DNA of 13,858 bases from Porticoccaceae bacterium UBA1989 (GTDB lineage Bacteria > Pseudomonadota > Gammaproteobacteria > Pseudomonadales > Porticoccaceae). The stretch is taken from contig DDDD01000144.1 in assembly GCA_002335945.1 (NCBI GenBank), positions 1 to 13,858 on the forward strand, read 5' to 3'. This document shows, in pieces, positions 1-7,378 of the stretch; the first letter of the stretch is position 1, and each line of letters starts with the position of its first letter. Both the position numbers and the translations under genes were made by a program. Under the pieces are notes generated by a model. It did not search any database. It was not told the origin of the DNA and saw only the letters and a program-made list of their open reading frames with translations.

Positions 1-2
1 AT

Positions 3-746
3 CACTGCCCAACCTGTAACACTGCTACTTCTCCATTAATGCGTGTGGAATCAGACCTGATTAATAGAGACTGGGAACACCGCTGCAAAACCTGTGATAC
101 GCCTATTGATTGGACCTGGACAACGGAAGAGCATGTGGCACCGCCCAATGCTTATGCGCTGTCTAAGCATTCTCAGGAGCAGCAGGCTATAACGTTTGGT
201 GAGCGCTATGGCATTCCCTCAGTGGCATTGCGGTATTCCATTGTCCAGGGTGCACGACAGTCTTTTTATAATGCCTACAGCGGTGCCTGTCGAATCTTCT
301 GCCTTAATTATTATTTCGCTAAAGCGCCAACCCTCTATGAGGATGGCAATCAGAGTCGCGATTTCGTCAATATTCATGATGTGGTTGATGCGAATCTGTT
401 GGCTCTAAATAACTCGGCAATGGACGGTCAGGTATTTAATGTGGGTGGCGGGCTGCCCTATACCATCAGTGAATTTGCTGAAATCGTGCGCAGTGAAGTG
501 CAGCAACACCATCAGCAGCCATTGCCTAAAGCGACTGTTCCGGCAGCCTATCGTTTTGGCGATACGCGCAATGCCTGTTCAAATATCGAAAAATTAAAAG
601 CCTTGGGCTGGTCTCCAAAGCGAACACCACAGGATTCTGTGAAAGAATATGTTGACTGGCTTTATGCCCAAGACAATGTCGAGGATATTCTTAACTATGC
701 CGAGAAAACCATGAAACAACTCAATGTGGTTCGGCAGACAGGCTAA
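3..746 (+). CDS. NAD-dependent sugar-nucleotide epimerase/dehydratase, 5'-truncated by window edge
   Basis: This is the C-terminal 247 residues of an extended short-chain dehydrogenase acting on a nucleotide sugar. The reading frame is open to the left edge, so the ATG at 39 is internal and the Rossmann GxxGxxG region lies outside the window. Visible signatures are the catalytic pair YALSK (Tyr51 and Lys55, counting from base 3) and the downstream LRY, DGNQSRDFVNIHDVV and VFNVGGG segments typical of UDP- or dTDP-sugar epimerases. Just before the YxxxK there is an insertion with two CxxC pairs (HCPTC near residues 1-5 and RCKTC near 27-31), which looks like a zinc ribbon. From memory, dTDP-L-rhamnose 4-epimerase-like proteins carry a comparable cysteine-rich insert, so that subgroup is the best guess; the exact substrate cannot be read from sequence. 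It is the first visible gene of the polysaccharide run, 26 nt before the histidine phosphatase. Family is sure, substrate is not. Confidence 0.88.
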   Translation, partial: HCPTCNTATSPLMRVESDLINRDWEHRCKTCDTPIDWTWTTEEHVAPPNAYALSKHSQEQQAITFGERYGIPSVALRYSIVQGARQSFYNAYSGACRIFCLNYYFAKAPTLYEDGNQSRDFVNIHDVVDANLLALNNSAMDGQVFNVGGGLPYTISEFAEIVRSEVQQHHQQPLPKATVPAAYRFGDTRNACSNIEKLKALGWSPKRTPQDSVKEYVDWLYAQDNVEDILNYAEKTMKQLNVVRQTG

Positions 747-759
747 TTACCACTAGACG

Positions 760-764
760 AAGGA
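760..764 (+). promoter_or_regulatory. Ribosome binding site of the histidine phosphatase gene
   Basis: AAGGA lies 8 nt before the ATG at 773 and supports that start. Confidence 0.6.
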
Positions 765-772
765 TTGTCAAA

Positions 773-1357
773 ATGAACTGGTACTTTATGCGACATGGTC
801 AGATTAACTCCAACCTCAATCATGTGTATTCGGGGCGCAGTGACGAACCCCTAAACAGCACAGGACTGACCCAGGCCAACAGAGCGGCAGAGGTCATTAA
901 GACTGCCAATATAGACAGTATTATCTGCAGTCCATTGGTGCGGACAAGCCAGACCGCTAATATTGTTGCTATTGAAAACCAGCTTAGTTACCACACAGAC
1001 CAGGCATTTATTGAAATGGCGTTTGGTCCCTGGGAGGGTAAGAGTGAATCCTGGGTTGCCGAGCACTATCCCTTTGAATGGGCCCTGTGGAATAGCGCCC
1101 CCCATAAGTTACAGCTGCCTCGTCGTGAGACTCTACTCGAGCTACAGAGCCGAGTGATCAAGCGTATGAATAAGATTGCTGCGACCAAAAAGACAATCGA
1201 GAATATATTGGTGATATCTCATGTAGCGGTTATTAGAGCGGCGGTATTACATTCCGAGAATAGGCCACTGTCTGACTATAAGTCAGTCCAGATTGATAAC
1301 TGCCAGTTGGTGCCTGTTACGTTAAGAGAAGTTCCCTTTTGGGATCACTGTTTATGA
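773..1357 (+). CDS. Histidine phosphatase superfamily protein (phosphoglycerate-mutase-like)
   Basis: A 194-residue cytoplasmic enzyme of the branch-1 histidine phosphatase superfamily. All expected active-site residues are visible: the RHG motif at residues 7-9 (His8 the phospho-acceptor), Arg57 in SPLVRTSQT, Glu81 in the EMAFGPWEG segment, and the second histidine His150 in VISH. The length is usual for small cobC/gpmB-like phosphatases. An AAGGA ribosome binding site 8 nt upstream supports the ATG. The gene sits between a sugar epimerase and a sugar nucleotidyltransferase and overlaps the latter by 4 nt. A role in dephosphorylating a sugar phosphate or other intermediate of the polysaccharide pathway is therefore plausible, but this rests on context alone. 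Members act on very different substrates (phosphosugars, alpha-ribazole phosphate, phosphoproteins), so the reaction should stay open. No signal peptide is seen. Confidence 0.88.
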   Translation: MNWYFMRHGQINSNLNHVYSGRSDEPLNSTGLTQANRAAEVIKTANIDSIICSPLVRTSQTANIVAIENQLSYHTDQAFIEMAFGPWEGKSESWVAEHYPFEWALWNSAPHKLQLPRRETLLELQSRVIKRMNKIAATKKTIENILVISHVAVIRAAVLHSENRPLSDYKSVQIDNCQLVPVTLREVPFWDHCL

Positions 1358-2091
1358 CAGCCTCTGCATCGAGAGCTCTAAAAGCCGTATTACTGGTGGC
1401 AGGGCTTGGGACTAGGTTGCGGCCTTTAACCGACAAAACGCCAAAATGCTTGTTGCCCATTAATGGCAAGCCTCTGCTGGGAATCTGGTTGGATAAGCTG
1501 CTGCAAGCGGGCGTAACTGAGGTGCTAGTCAATACCCATTGGTTGGCCGAGCAGGTTAATGCCTACATAGAGAAAAATACGCCAGAGGGTTTGCAGATCA
1601 CTCTGTTCCATGAACCTGAGCTGTTGGGGAGTGCAGGCACTATTGCGGCTAACCGCGCTTTCTTTGGTGAAGACCCCTTTTTTATAATTTATGGGGATAA
1701 CCTCAGTGATGTTGATCTTGGCGATTTCTCAAAAGCTCACCAGATTTTTCGACCCGTTATGACGCTGGGTACCTTCGAAGCGGAGTTTCCACAGAACTGT
1801 GGTATTGCCGAAATTGATTCTAAGGGGATAGTTAAACGCTTTATTGAGAAGCCGAAAGATCCTCGGTCTAACTGTGCGGCTGCAGGTATTTATCTGGCTG
1901 AGCCCTCTATATTTGATTATTTTCCCGCGGACCATAGTGGCGAACAGTTGGACCTAGGTTTCGATATTATTCCAAGACTGGTGGGTAATATGCGCCACTA
2001 TCCCATCAATCTGCTTATTGATATTGGTACGCCCGCAAATTACCAAAAAGCACAGCATCAGATGCTTGCCTTAGATAGGGCGACCGCTTGA
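1354..2091 (+). CDS. Sugar-1-phosphate nucleotidyltransferase (NTP_transferase family)
   Basis: A 245-residue enzyme that joins a sugar 1-phosphate to an NTP to give an NDP-sugar and pyrophosphate. The N-terminal nucleotide-binding signature is clear (AGLGTRLRPLT at residues 16-26, then TPKCLLPI with Lys31). LGSAGT at 91-96 and the metal-binding GDN (Asp115) follow, then the FIEKP segment (Glu165, Lys166) and a C-terminal LIDIGTP segment. The pattern is closest to mannose-1-phosphate guanylyltransferase or other short GDP-sugar synthases lacking a second domain, but a heptose-1-phosphate or MurNAc-1-phosphate (MurU-type) enzyme would look similar. I chose the ATG at 1354, which overlaps the preceding stop as ATGA; an in-frame TTG at 1339 would add five residues without family support. 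No good Shine-Dalgarno sits in front, so translation probably depends on coupling to the phosphatase gene. Confidence 0.88.
   Translation: MTASASRALKAVLLVAGLGTRLRPLTDKTPKCLLPINGKPLLGIWLDKLLQAGVTEVLVNTHWLAEQVNAYIEKNTPEGLQITLFHEPELLGSAGTIAANRAFFGEDPFFIIYGDNLSDVDLGDFSKAHQIFRPVMTLGTFEAEFPQNCGIAEIDSKGIVKRFIEKPKDPRSNCAAAGIYLAEPSIFDYFPADHSGEQLDLGFDIIPRLVGNMRHYPINLLIDIGTPANYQKAQHQMLALDRATA
2088..2091 (+). promoter_or_regulatory. TTG start / TGA stop overlap (translational coupling)
   Basis: The bases TTGA hold the TTG start of the glycosyltransferase and the TGA stop of the nucleotidyltransferase. A purine-rich ATAGGG lies 7 nt upstream as a modest ribosome binding site. The stop at 2076-2078 in the glycosyltransferase frame excludes any start further upstream than this short gap. 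Confidence 0.65.
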
Positions 2092-3221
2092 ATTATTTAG
2101 ATGAACCGCGCCGAGAGGTCGCTGCTGTTTTGGGCCTGCCCTTTGATTGCCTATCAATGGGCGAGGCTGTTACTAAGATCGAAGAGTCTATCACCACTAG
2201 AAACCGCTGTTTTTTATCGACGCCCAATCTTAATTTTGCGGTGCAGGCGCGCAAAGACCCAGCGTTTTATAACTCGGTACTCAATAGCGACATGGTAGTC
2301 GCCGACGGCATGCCTATTGTCTGGGTCGCTAGATTATTGGGGATTCCATTAAAACAGAGAGTTGCTGGTTCGTCGCTATTTGAGGCTCTGGCCAATCCTG
2401 CCGCTGAAAATCTGCCGCGTAAAACGCCTTTACGTATTTTCTTTTTTGGCGGAGAGGGCAATGCGGCAGAACAGGCGGCGGCCAACATTCAGGGTTTTTC
2501 AACAGGAATGAAGGCCTGCGGGTTTCTCAATCCGGGCATGGGTTCTATCGAATCTATGAGTAGTGCAGAGATAACCCAGCAGATTAACGATTCTCAAGCT
2601 GACTTTTTATTGGTGGCCCTAGGGGCTAAAAAAGGTCAGCAGTGGATTATGCACAACAGAGATAAACTCAATGTGCCGGTGATCAGTCATCTGGGTGCGG
2701 TGATTAACTTTGTGGCGGGGAATATTGATCGTGCACCTGATAGGTGGCAAAAGATGGGACTTGAATGGCTGTGGCGGATTGTTCAGGAGCCAGGCCTATT
2801 TAAACGCTATTTTTATGATGGTGGGTATTTTCTCTATCTGCTGCTGAGCAAGGTGCTACCCCTAGCTATTTATCAGCGGGTGCTCAAGAAAATGCCGGGC
2901 GTAGGGCCCTCACTTCAGATAACCAGTGATCTTATCGACAACTGCCTTGACCTTGGATTACAGGGTTCAGCTATCAGCCAAAACAACCGTTTGTTAAAAA
3001 CCAGCTGTCAAAGGGCATTAGATGAACCATGTACTATACTCAAGCATGTGCGCATAAATTGCGCCCAACTAGATTATTTTGATAGTGCTGCACTAGGGAC
3101 TTTATTGCTATTTAAGGCGAGCCTTTTAGGGAAGGGGCAGACCCTACGTTTTTATAATGTTGATACCCGTATCGAACGGCTGATGAGTCTTCATATGGTG
3201 CGTGATTATTTACTGAACTAG
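2088..3221 (+). CDS. WecG/TagA/CpsF-family glycosyltransferase with C-terminal STAS-like domain
   Basis: A 377-residue two-domain protein. Residues about 12-250 match the WecG/TagA/CpsF fold, which transfers a sugar such as ManNAc(A) from an NDP-sugar to an undecaprenyl-linked acceptor at the inner face of the membrane. Visible family marks are LGLPFD at the start, STPNLNF (44-50), VVADGMPIVW with Asp73, and VPVISHLGAVINFVAGNIDRAP in two pieces around 196-217. The motif usually read as LGxPxQE is here LGAKKGQQW (178-186), so the customary P, Q and E are changed. Residues about 274-377 look like a STAS/anti-anti-sigma domain, with FDSAALGTLL (331-340) in place of the common DSSGLG loop, then a GQTLRFYNV strand. 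The start must be TTG at 2088: an in-frame stop lies at 2076, no ATG or GTG intervenes, and the next ATG would remove conserved sequence. TTG overlaps the previous stop as TTGA. The C-terminal call is by pattern only. Confidence 0.85.
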   Translation: MNYLDEPRREVAAVLGLPFDCLSMGEAVTKIEESITTRNRCFLSTPNLNFAVQARKDPAFYNSVLNSDMVVADGMPIVWVARLLGIPLKQRVAGSSLFEALANPAAENLPRKTPLRIFFFGGEGNAAEQAAANIQGFSTGMKACGFLNPGMGSIESMSSAEITQQINDSQADFLLVALGAKKGQQWIMHNRDKLNVPVISHLGAVINFVAGNIDRAPDRWQKMGLEWLWRIVQEPGLFKRYFYDGGYFLYLLLSKVLPLAIYQRVLKKMPGVGPSLQITSDLIDNCLDLGLQGSAISQNNRLLKTSCQRALDEPCTILKHVRINCAQLDYFDSAALGTLLLFKASLLGKGQTLRFYNVDTRIERLMSLHMVRDYLLN

Positions 3222-3227
3222 GATGTT

Positions 3228-3231
3228 GGAG
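3228..3231 (+). promoter_or_regulatory. Shine-Dalgarno-like GGAG badly spaced from the exosortase ATG
   Basis: GGAG ends only 1 nt before the ATG at 3233, too close for normal initiation. No other start codon in this frame lies upstream within the gap. The next in-frame ATG, at 3263 (residue 11), has AAGGA at 3242-3246, which is 16 nt away and also not ideal. The exosortase start is therefore uncertain by ten residues, none of which belongs to the conserved domain. Confidence 0.4.
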
Positions 3232-3232
3232 A

Positions 3233-4834
3233 ATGGACTTTAAGGATGAAGACGCGGCGCCGATGGCTTATAGCTTTCGGAGTCTGGCGACTAATAGGGG
3301 ATTTTTGTTAGCCTTGCTCACTCTGGGTATCAGCCTGTGGCTGTATTGGGACGGCTTAGCAGAAGCAGTGTTGCGCTGGGAATTACAGCAGGAGTATAGC
3401 CATGGGTATCTTATTCCTTTGGTGTCGCTATTTATTCTCTGGGAAAAACGCTTTGAAATAATTGCCGATTACCGCGGGTTTTCCTGGTGGGGTCTGCCCA
3501 TTATCGTTGTTGCGCTGTTGGTGTTGTTAGTCGGGGAAATTAGCGCCCTCTATATGCTTATCCACTACTCGTTTATCTTGCTGTTGTTTGGGCTGTCATT
3601 GGCTTTGCTGGGCTCGGCGACACGTCACACCTGGGTACCTATTCTGCTACTGGGGTTTGCAGTTCCTCTACCCTATTTTATCGAAGTTATTCTCACTGCC
3701 AAGCTACAGTTAATCTCGTCACAGTTAGGTGTCGAGATTATTCGTCTCTGTCGTATTCCGGTATTTTTGAGCGGTAACATTATTGATTTAGGCAATTATA
3801 AGTTACAGGTTGTTGAGGCCTGTAGTGGTTTACGTTATCTGTTCCCCTTGATGAGCTTGGGCTTTATTGGTGCCTATCTCTATCAGGCTTCAGCTTGGAA
3901 GCGAGTAGTGCTATTTGTTTCCACGGTGCCCATCACCATTATTATGAACAGCTTCCGTATTGCGGTTACGGGCATCCTGGTGGATAACTATGGTACGGAA
4001 ATGGCCGAGGGCTTTCTCCATGACTTTGAAGGCTGGTTGATATTTATGGCCTGCGGGCTTTTGTTGGTTTGTGAAATTTTGCTGATGGAATCCCTGACTA
4101 GCAAACGCAGGATTCTTGAGGCCTTTGCGGTTCCGGTACAGATAACGGCTCAGGAGCTGGCCGACCTTAAGCCGATCAATCTAAAAGTTTCTACGCCTCT
4201 CTTGATTACCATTCCTCTTCTGCTAATTACCCTTGTTGGTCTCAGCAGCATTAAAGGTCGTGAGGAAAGCGTTATATTGAATAATACCGCGTTAATTGGT
4301 TATCCCACACAGCTGGGGGAATGGTCAGGTGTCCATGACAGCATTGATGATCTAGTGGCCGAAAAACTCGGCTTTACCGATTACGTGATGCTCAACTATC
4401 AAAACACTGAGCATCAGCCGATTAATTTTTATGTGGCCTATTACGCCTCGCAGCGCAAGGGTATGTCACCCCATTCACCTAAGGTCTGTATTCCTGGTGG
4501 TGGTTGGGAAATCGCCGATTTTAGGCGTACCACCGTTGATCAAATGCCGGTTAATCGAGCGCTTATTCGCAAGGGTACCCAGGATCAGATTGTGTACTAC
4601 TGGTTTGAAGAGCGCGGGGTTCCAGTGGCCAATGAATATTTAAAAAAGTGGAAGCTGTTTAAAGATGCGCTTTTTCTAAATCGAACCGATGGCTCTCTGG
4701 TGAGAGTTACCACTCCGGTCTTGAGTAATGAAACGATGGCTGAGGCAGATAAAAGAGCCCAGACATTTATTCGCATCAGCCGGAATCAATTATCGCAACT
4801 TTTACCAAGTCAGAGCTTGGAGGGAACAAAATGA
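3233..4834 (+). CDS. Exosortase fused to EpsI domain (exosortase A/D-like)
   Basis: A 533-residue inner-membrane protein of the exosortase family, the presumed transpeptidases that recognise C-terminal PEP-CTERM-type sorting tails. The N-terminal half (about 24-288) is a bundle of hydrophobic segments carrying the three expected catalytic residues: Cys197 in EACSGLR, Arg242 in NSFRI and His263 in FLHDFEGW. An extra membrane segment lies near 322-338. The C-terminal part (about 345-500) is an EpsI domain, with the diagnostic HSPKVCIPGGGW (414-425), an upstream YVAYYASQ strand and a downstream VYYWFEERG strand. Single-polypeptide exosortase-EpsI fusions are, as I recall, a feature of the XrtD (VPLPA-CTERM) type and some XrtA proteins; I cannot separate the two without a profile search, so no symbol is given. 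It overlaps the TPR lipoprotein gene by 4 nt. Start uncertainty is described at the GGAG entry. No sorting-tail substrate is encoded in the window. Confidence 0.92.
   Translation: MDFKDEDAAPMAYSFRSLATNRGFLLALLTLGISLWLYWDGLAEAVLRWELQQEYSHGYLIPLVSLFILWEKRFEIIADYRGFSWWGLPIIVVALLVLLVGEISALYMLIHYSFILLLFGLSLALLGSATRHTWVPILLLGFAVPLPYFIEVILTAKLQLISSQLGVEIIRLCRIPVFLSGNIIDLGNYKLQVVEACSGLRYLFPLMSLGFIGAYLYQASAWKRVVLFVSTVPITIIMNSFRIAVTGILVDNYGTEMAEGFLHDFEGWLIFMACGLLLVCEILLMESLTSKRRILEAFAVPVQITAQELADLKPINLKVSTPLLITIPLLLITLVGLSSIKGREESVILNNTALIGYPTQLGEWSGVHDSIDDLVAEKLGFTDYVMLNYQNTEHQPINFYVAYYASQRKGMSPHSPKVCIPGGGWEIADFRRTTVDQMPVNRALIRKGTQDQIVYYWFEERGVPVANEYLKKWKLFKDALFLNRTDGSLVRVTTPVLSNETMAEADKRAQTFIRISRNQLSQLLPSQSLEGTK
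4819..4824 (+). promoter_or_regulatory. Strong ribosome binding site of the TPR lipoprotein gene
   Basis: GGAGGG lies 6 nt before the ATG at 4831, inside the end of the exosortase gene. It decides in favour of this ATG over the in-frame ATG five codons later. Confidence 0.7.
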
Positions 4835-7227
4835 GCGACACTACTATGAAGACAGTCTGTAAAGCCTTAACTATCAGCCTATTTGTATTTGCCGTATCGG
4901 CATGCAGTGGATCAAAAGAGGAGGCGGCCAATAAATATTTAAATAATGGTATTGAATTATTTAAAGCCGAAAAGTTATCTAAGGCGAGTGTGGAATTACG
5001 CAATGCGCTGCAGATAGACCCGAAGCTGGCCAGTGCCTACTATTATTTAGCACTGATCTCTGAGGAGGACCAGAACTGGAAGGCCCTATTCAAAAACCTC
5101 ACCAAAGTAGAACAACTCGATAAAACCCATGTGGATGCCAGGGTAAAGTTGGGTTATTTGATGCTGTTGGCCAAACAGTTTGATTCGGCCATTGAGCGGG
5201 CTGATGGGGTGCTTGCACTTGACCAGGATAACGCTGATGCCTTTATTATTAAGGCCTCGGCCTTTTTGGGTAAAGAACTCTATGACGTGGCCATGGAATA
5301 TGTGGGTAAGGCGTTGGAGTTTGAGGGCGATGCAGTTGAGATAGCCTCGGTTCAGGCGTCTATTTTGCACAAGCAGGGCAAGTCGCAGGAGGGTCTGGCT
5401 ATCTTGACTCAGATGATTGATCAGGAGGAAAAAGACTTACATCTAATATTATTGCGCACCGAAATAAATGAGGATCTCAATGATTTTTCGGCGGTAGAAG
5501 CAGATTATCGCGTCATGATCAAAAACTATCCGAATGAGCGTGCCTTCTATCTTAAGCTGGTAAGCCTGCTTCGTGATAGCGGCAGGGTTGCAGAGGCCCA
5601 GGCAGACTTAGAAAGCTATTTACGTCGCTTCCCTGATGACACCGAGGTGCGCCTGATCATGGTTCAGCTGGTCTCAAGCAATGATGCGGCGCGGGGCGAT
5701 AAGTTGCTCGATACCTATATTAGTGCCGAACCTAAGAATACGCAGTTGCGCTTTTATCGTATTAATCGTCATATGGCTAAAAATGATCGGGTTAAGGCAC
5801 TGGTTGAGCTTGATTATATTGCCGAGGGTGATTTTGATGATCAGCAAACCTTCCGGGCGACTGCCATTAAAGCGGGCCTAAAGCTGTCGGAGGGAGAGGA
5901 AGACTTAGCGCTGCAGCTGGTAAATACGGTGCTGGAAAAGGACAACCATTTTGAGCAGGCTCTATTGGTTCGTGCGGGTTACTACATTGTTCGTGAAGAT
6001 ATTGAGGCTGCGGTTAATGATCTCAGAGTGGTGCTAAGGAATAACCCAGAATCAGAGCGGGCGCTGGTAATGTTGGCCAATGCCTATGTTACCTCGGGGT
6101 CTAATCAGCTAGCTGATGATACCTTTAGAAAGGTGTTAGATATTAATCCTGGTAATGTTCAGGCAGCGGTCCCGGTGATTAAAAGCCTCCTTCAAAAAGA
6201 AGACTCGGATCGCTCGGAACGGGTTATTGAAAATGCACTAGTCCATTCACCTGACAATGCCATTTTACTGTCGATACTGGCCCAGATTAAGTTGTCGAAT
6301 CAAGATATTGAAGGCTCTCAGCAGGTTATATCGCGAATTCAAGCAACAGGGCGTAATCCTGCGTTTGGACATTATTTATCTGGCCGAGCACTGCAGTCTC
6401 AGGGTAAGTATCAAGAGGCTATTGAGGATTACAAACAGGCTCTGGCAATTAACGCTGACCTGAATCGTGCTCTAGAAAGCCTCGCTTCGTCCTATCGTCG
6501 CCTCGACAAACAGCCAGAGCTACTTGCCTACCTCAAGGATTTCAGTGCCAAAAATGTGGACAATGTTGCCGCTTATTCTGTAATGGCGGCAGTCTATCGC
6601 CAGCGTAAAGACTATCAGTCGGCCATTAGCGCGCTTCAGTCTGGATTGCAGCGAAATCCTGAATGGGTGCAAGGCTACAGTGCTCTGGCGGGTAATTATC
6701 TGACCATGGGTAACACTGAGTTAGCCATAGATGCCTATCAGCAAGGGTTGCTGCTGGTGCCTGACAGTAGTTTATTGAAAATGTTATTGGCGTCGGCCTA
6801 TGAAAAAACTGGGGCCTTTGGTAAGGCAATGTTGCTCTATGAAGACGTGTTGGCGATAAACCCCGATCATGATGCTGTTATTAATAACCTTGCTAGTCTG
6901 CTGACGGATCAGTTTGCTTCCCCCGCTAATATAAAGCGAGCAGTGGCATTAACCGAGCGCTTTGCGGACTCTGAGCACCCGTACTTTGTAGATACCTATG
7001 CCTGGGCGCTGGTTAAATCTGGTTTGCCTGAAGCGGCCGAGCCATTATTTGCGAAGGTGACAGCAATTGCACCCTCTGTGGCTGTCTTCCATTATCACCG
7101 CGGCGTTGGTCTAAAACAGCAGGGCAAAGAGCAGGAGTCCAAGCAGGCTCTGATTCTGGCTCAGCAAACACTGTCTGGCGAGGATCGGTTAAAAGACCTT
7201 ATTGCACAGGAATTAACCAGCTTTTAA
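4831..7227 (+). CDS. prsT: PEP-CTERM system TPR-repeat lipoprotein (PrsT-like)
   Basis: A 798-residue exported lipoprotein made almost entirely of tetratricopeptide repeats. The N-terminus has a short positive region, a hydrophobic stretch (12-22) and a lipobox VSAC with Cys25 as the lipidated residue; Ser at +2 would send it to the outer membrane under the Lol rule. TPR units are recognisable by their A/G/Y/A/P spacing, for example at about 31-75, 411-447, 511-552 and 613-690, many ending in an NP or NPD turn. Placement directly behind an exosortase and the composition fit the large TPR lipoprotein named PrsT in exosortase loci, believed to serve as a scaffold in polysaccharide export or protein sorting; family members are often a little longer. 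A GGAGGG ribosome binding site fixes the start. It is the last gene of the run; the 250-nt gap behind it holds a possible terminator-like structure. Confidence 0.85.
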   Translation: MSDTTMKTVCKALTISLFVFAVSACSGSKEEAANKYLNNGIELFKAEKLSKASVELRNALQIDPKLASAYYYLALISEEDQNWKALFKNLTKVEQLDKTHVDARVKLGYLMLLAKQFDSAIERADGVLALDQDNADAFIIKASAFLGKELYDVAMEYVGKALEFEGDAVEIASVQASILHKQGKSQEGLAILTQMIDQEEKDLHLILLRTEINEDLNDFSAVEADYRVMIKNYPNERAFYLKLVSLLRDSGRVAEAQADLESYLRRFPDDTEVRLIMVQLVSSNDAARGDKLLDTYISAEPKNTQLRFYRINRHMAKNDRVKALVELDYIAEGDFDDQQTFRATAIKAGLKLSEGEEDLALQLVNTVLEKDNHFEQALLVRAGYYIVREDIEAAVNDLRVVLRNNPESERALVMLANAYVTSGSNQLADDTFRKVLDINPGNVQAAVPVIKSLLQKEDSDRSERVIENALVHSPDNAILLSILAQIKLSNQDIEGSQQVISRIQATGRNPAFGHYLSGRALQSQGKYQEAIEDYKQALAINADLNRALESLASSYRRLDKQPELLAYLKDFSAKNVDNVAAYSVMAAVYRQRKDYQSAISALQSGLQRNPEWVQGYSALAGNYLTMGNTELAIDAYQQGLLLVPDSSLLKMLLASAYEKTGAFGKAMLLYEDVLAINPDHDAVINNLASLLTDQFASPANIKRAVALTERFADSEHPYFVDTYAWALVKSGLPEAAEPLFAKVTAIAPSVAVFHYHRGVGLKQQGKEQESKQALILAQQTLSGEDRLKDLIAQELTSF

Positions 7228-7261
7228 GGGGTTATTCCTGTCTATGAGCGAAAGGATTTAG

Positions 7262-7290
7262 GGGAGTTTCGGACTCTTACCGTTACTCCC
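7262..7290. repeat. Nested inverted repeat downstream of the TPR lipoprotein gene
   Basis: Outer arms GGGAGT (7262-7267) and ACTCCC (7285-7290) pair perfectly. A symmetrical TT/TT mismatch follows, then inner arms CGG (7270-7272) and CCG (7280-7282) around the 7-nt loop ACTCTTA. The loop itself contains ACTC, which could instead pair with GAGT (7264-7267), so two exclusive hairpins are possible. It starts 35 nt after the lipoprotein stop codon. There is no T-tract behind it, so it is not a textbook intrinsic terminator; an mRNA 3'-end stabiliser or a protein-binding site is equally possible. Confidence 0.5.
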
Positions 7291-7362
7291 ACAGGTCAGC
7301 CTAGGCACACTCTCCAGAGAATCAGTTAAAGATGCAAAACCCCGAATTCTATGCGTTAATAC

Positions 7363-7378
7363 ATTGGCAGAAGCCAGT
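7363..7378. repeat. Short hairpin ATTGGC-AGAA-GCCAGT
   Basis: Six pairs including one G-T wobble close an AGAA tetraloop. A T-rich but interrupted stretch (7380-7390) follows, giving a weak terminator-like look. Its role is unknown; it could end read-through from the upstream operon or be part of the promoter region of the response regulator gene. Confidence 0.3.

Noticed and set aside
39..41. ATG at 39 as the true start of the epimerase
   Set aside because: The frame is open to the left edge and encodes half of the cysteine-rich insert before this codon, and an SDR cannot function without the missing Rossmann start.
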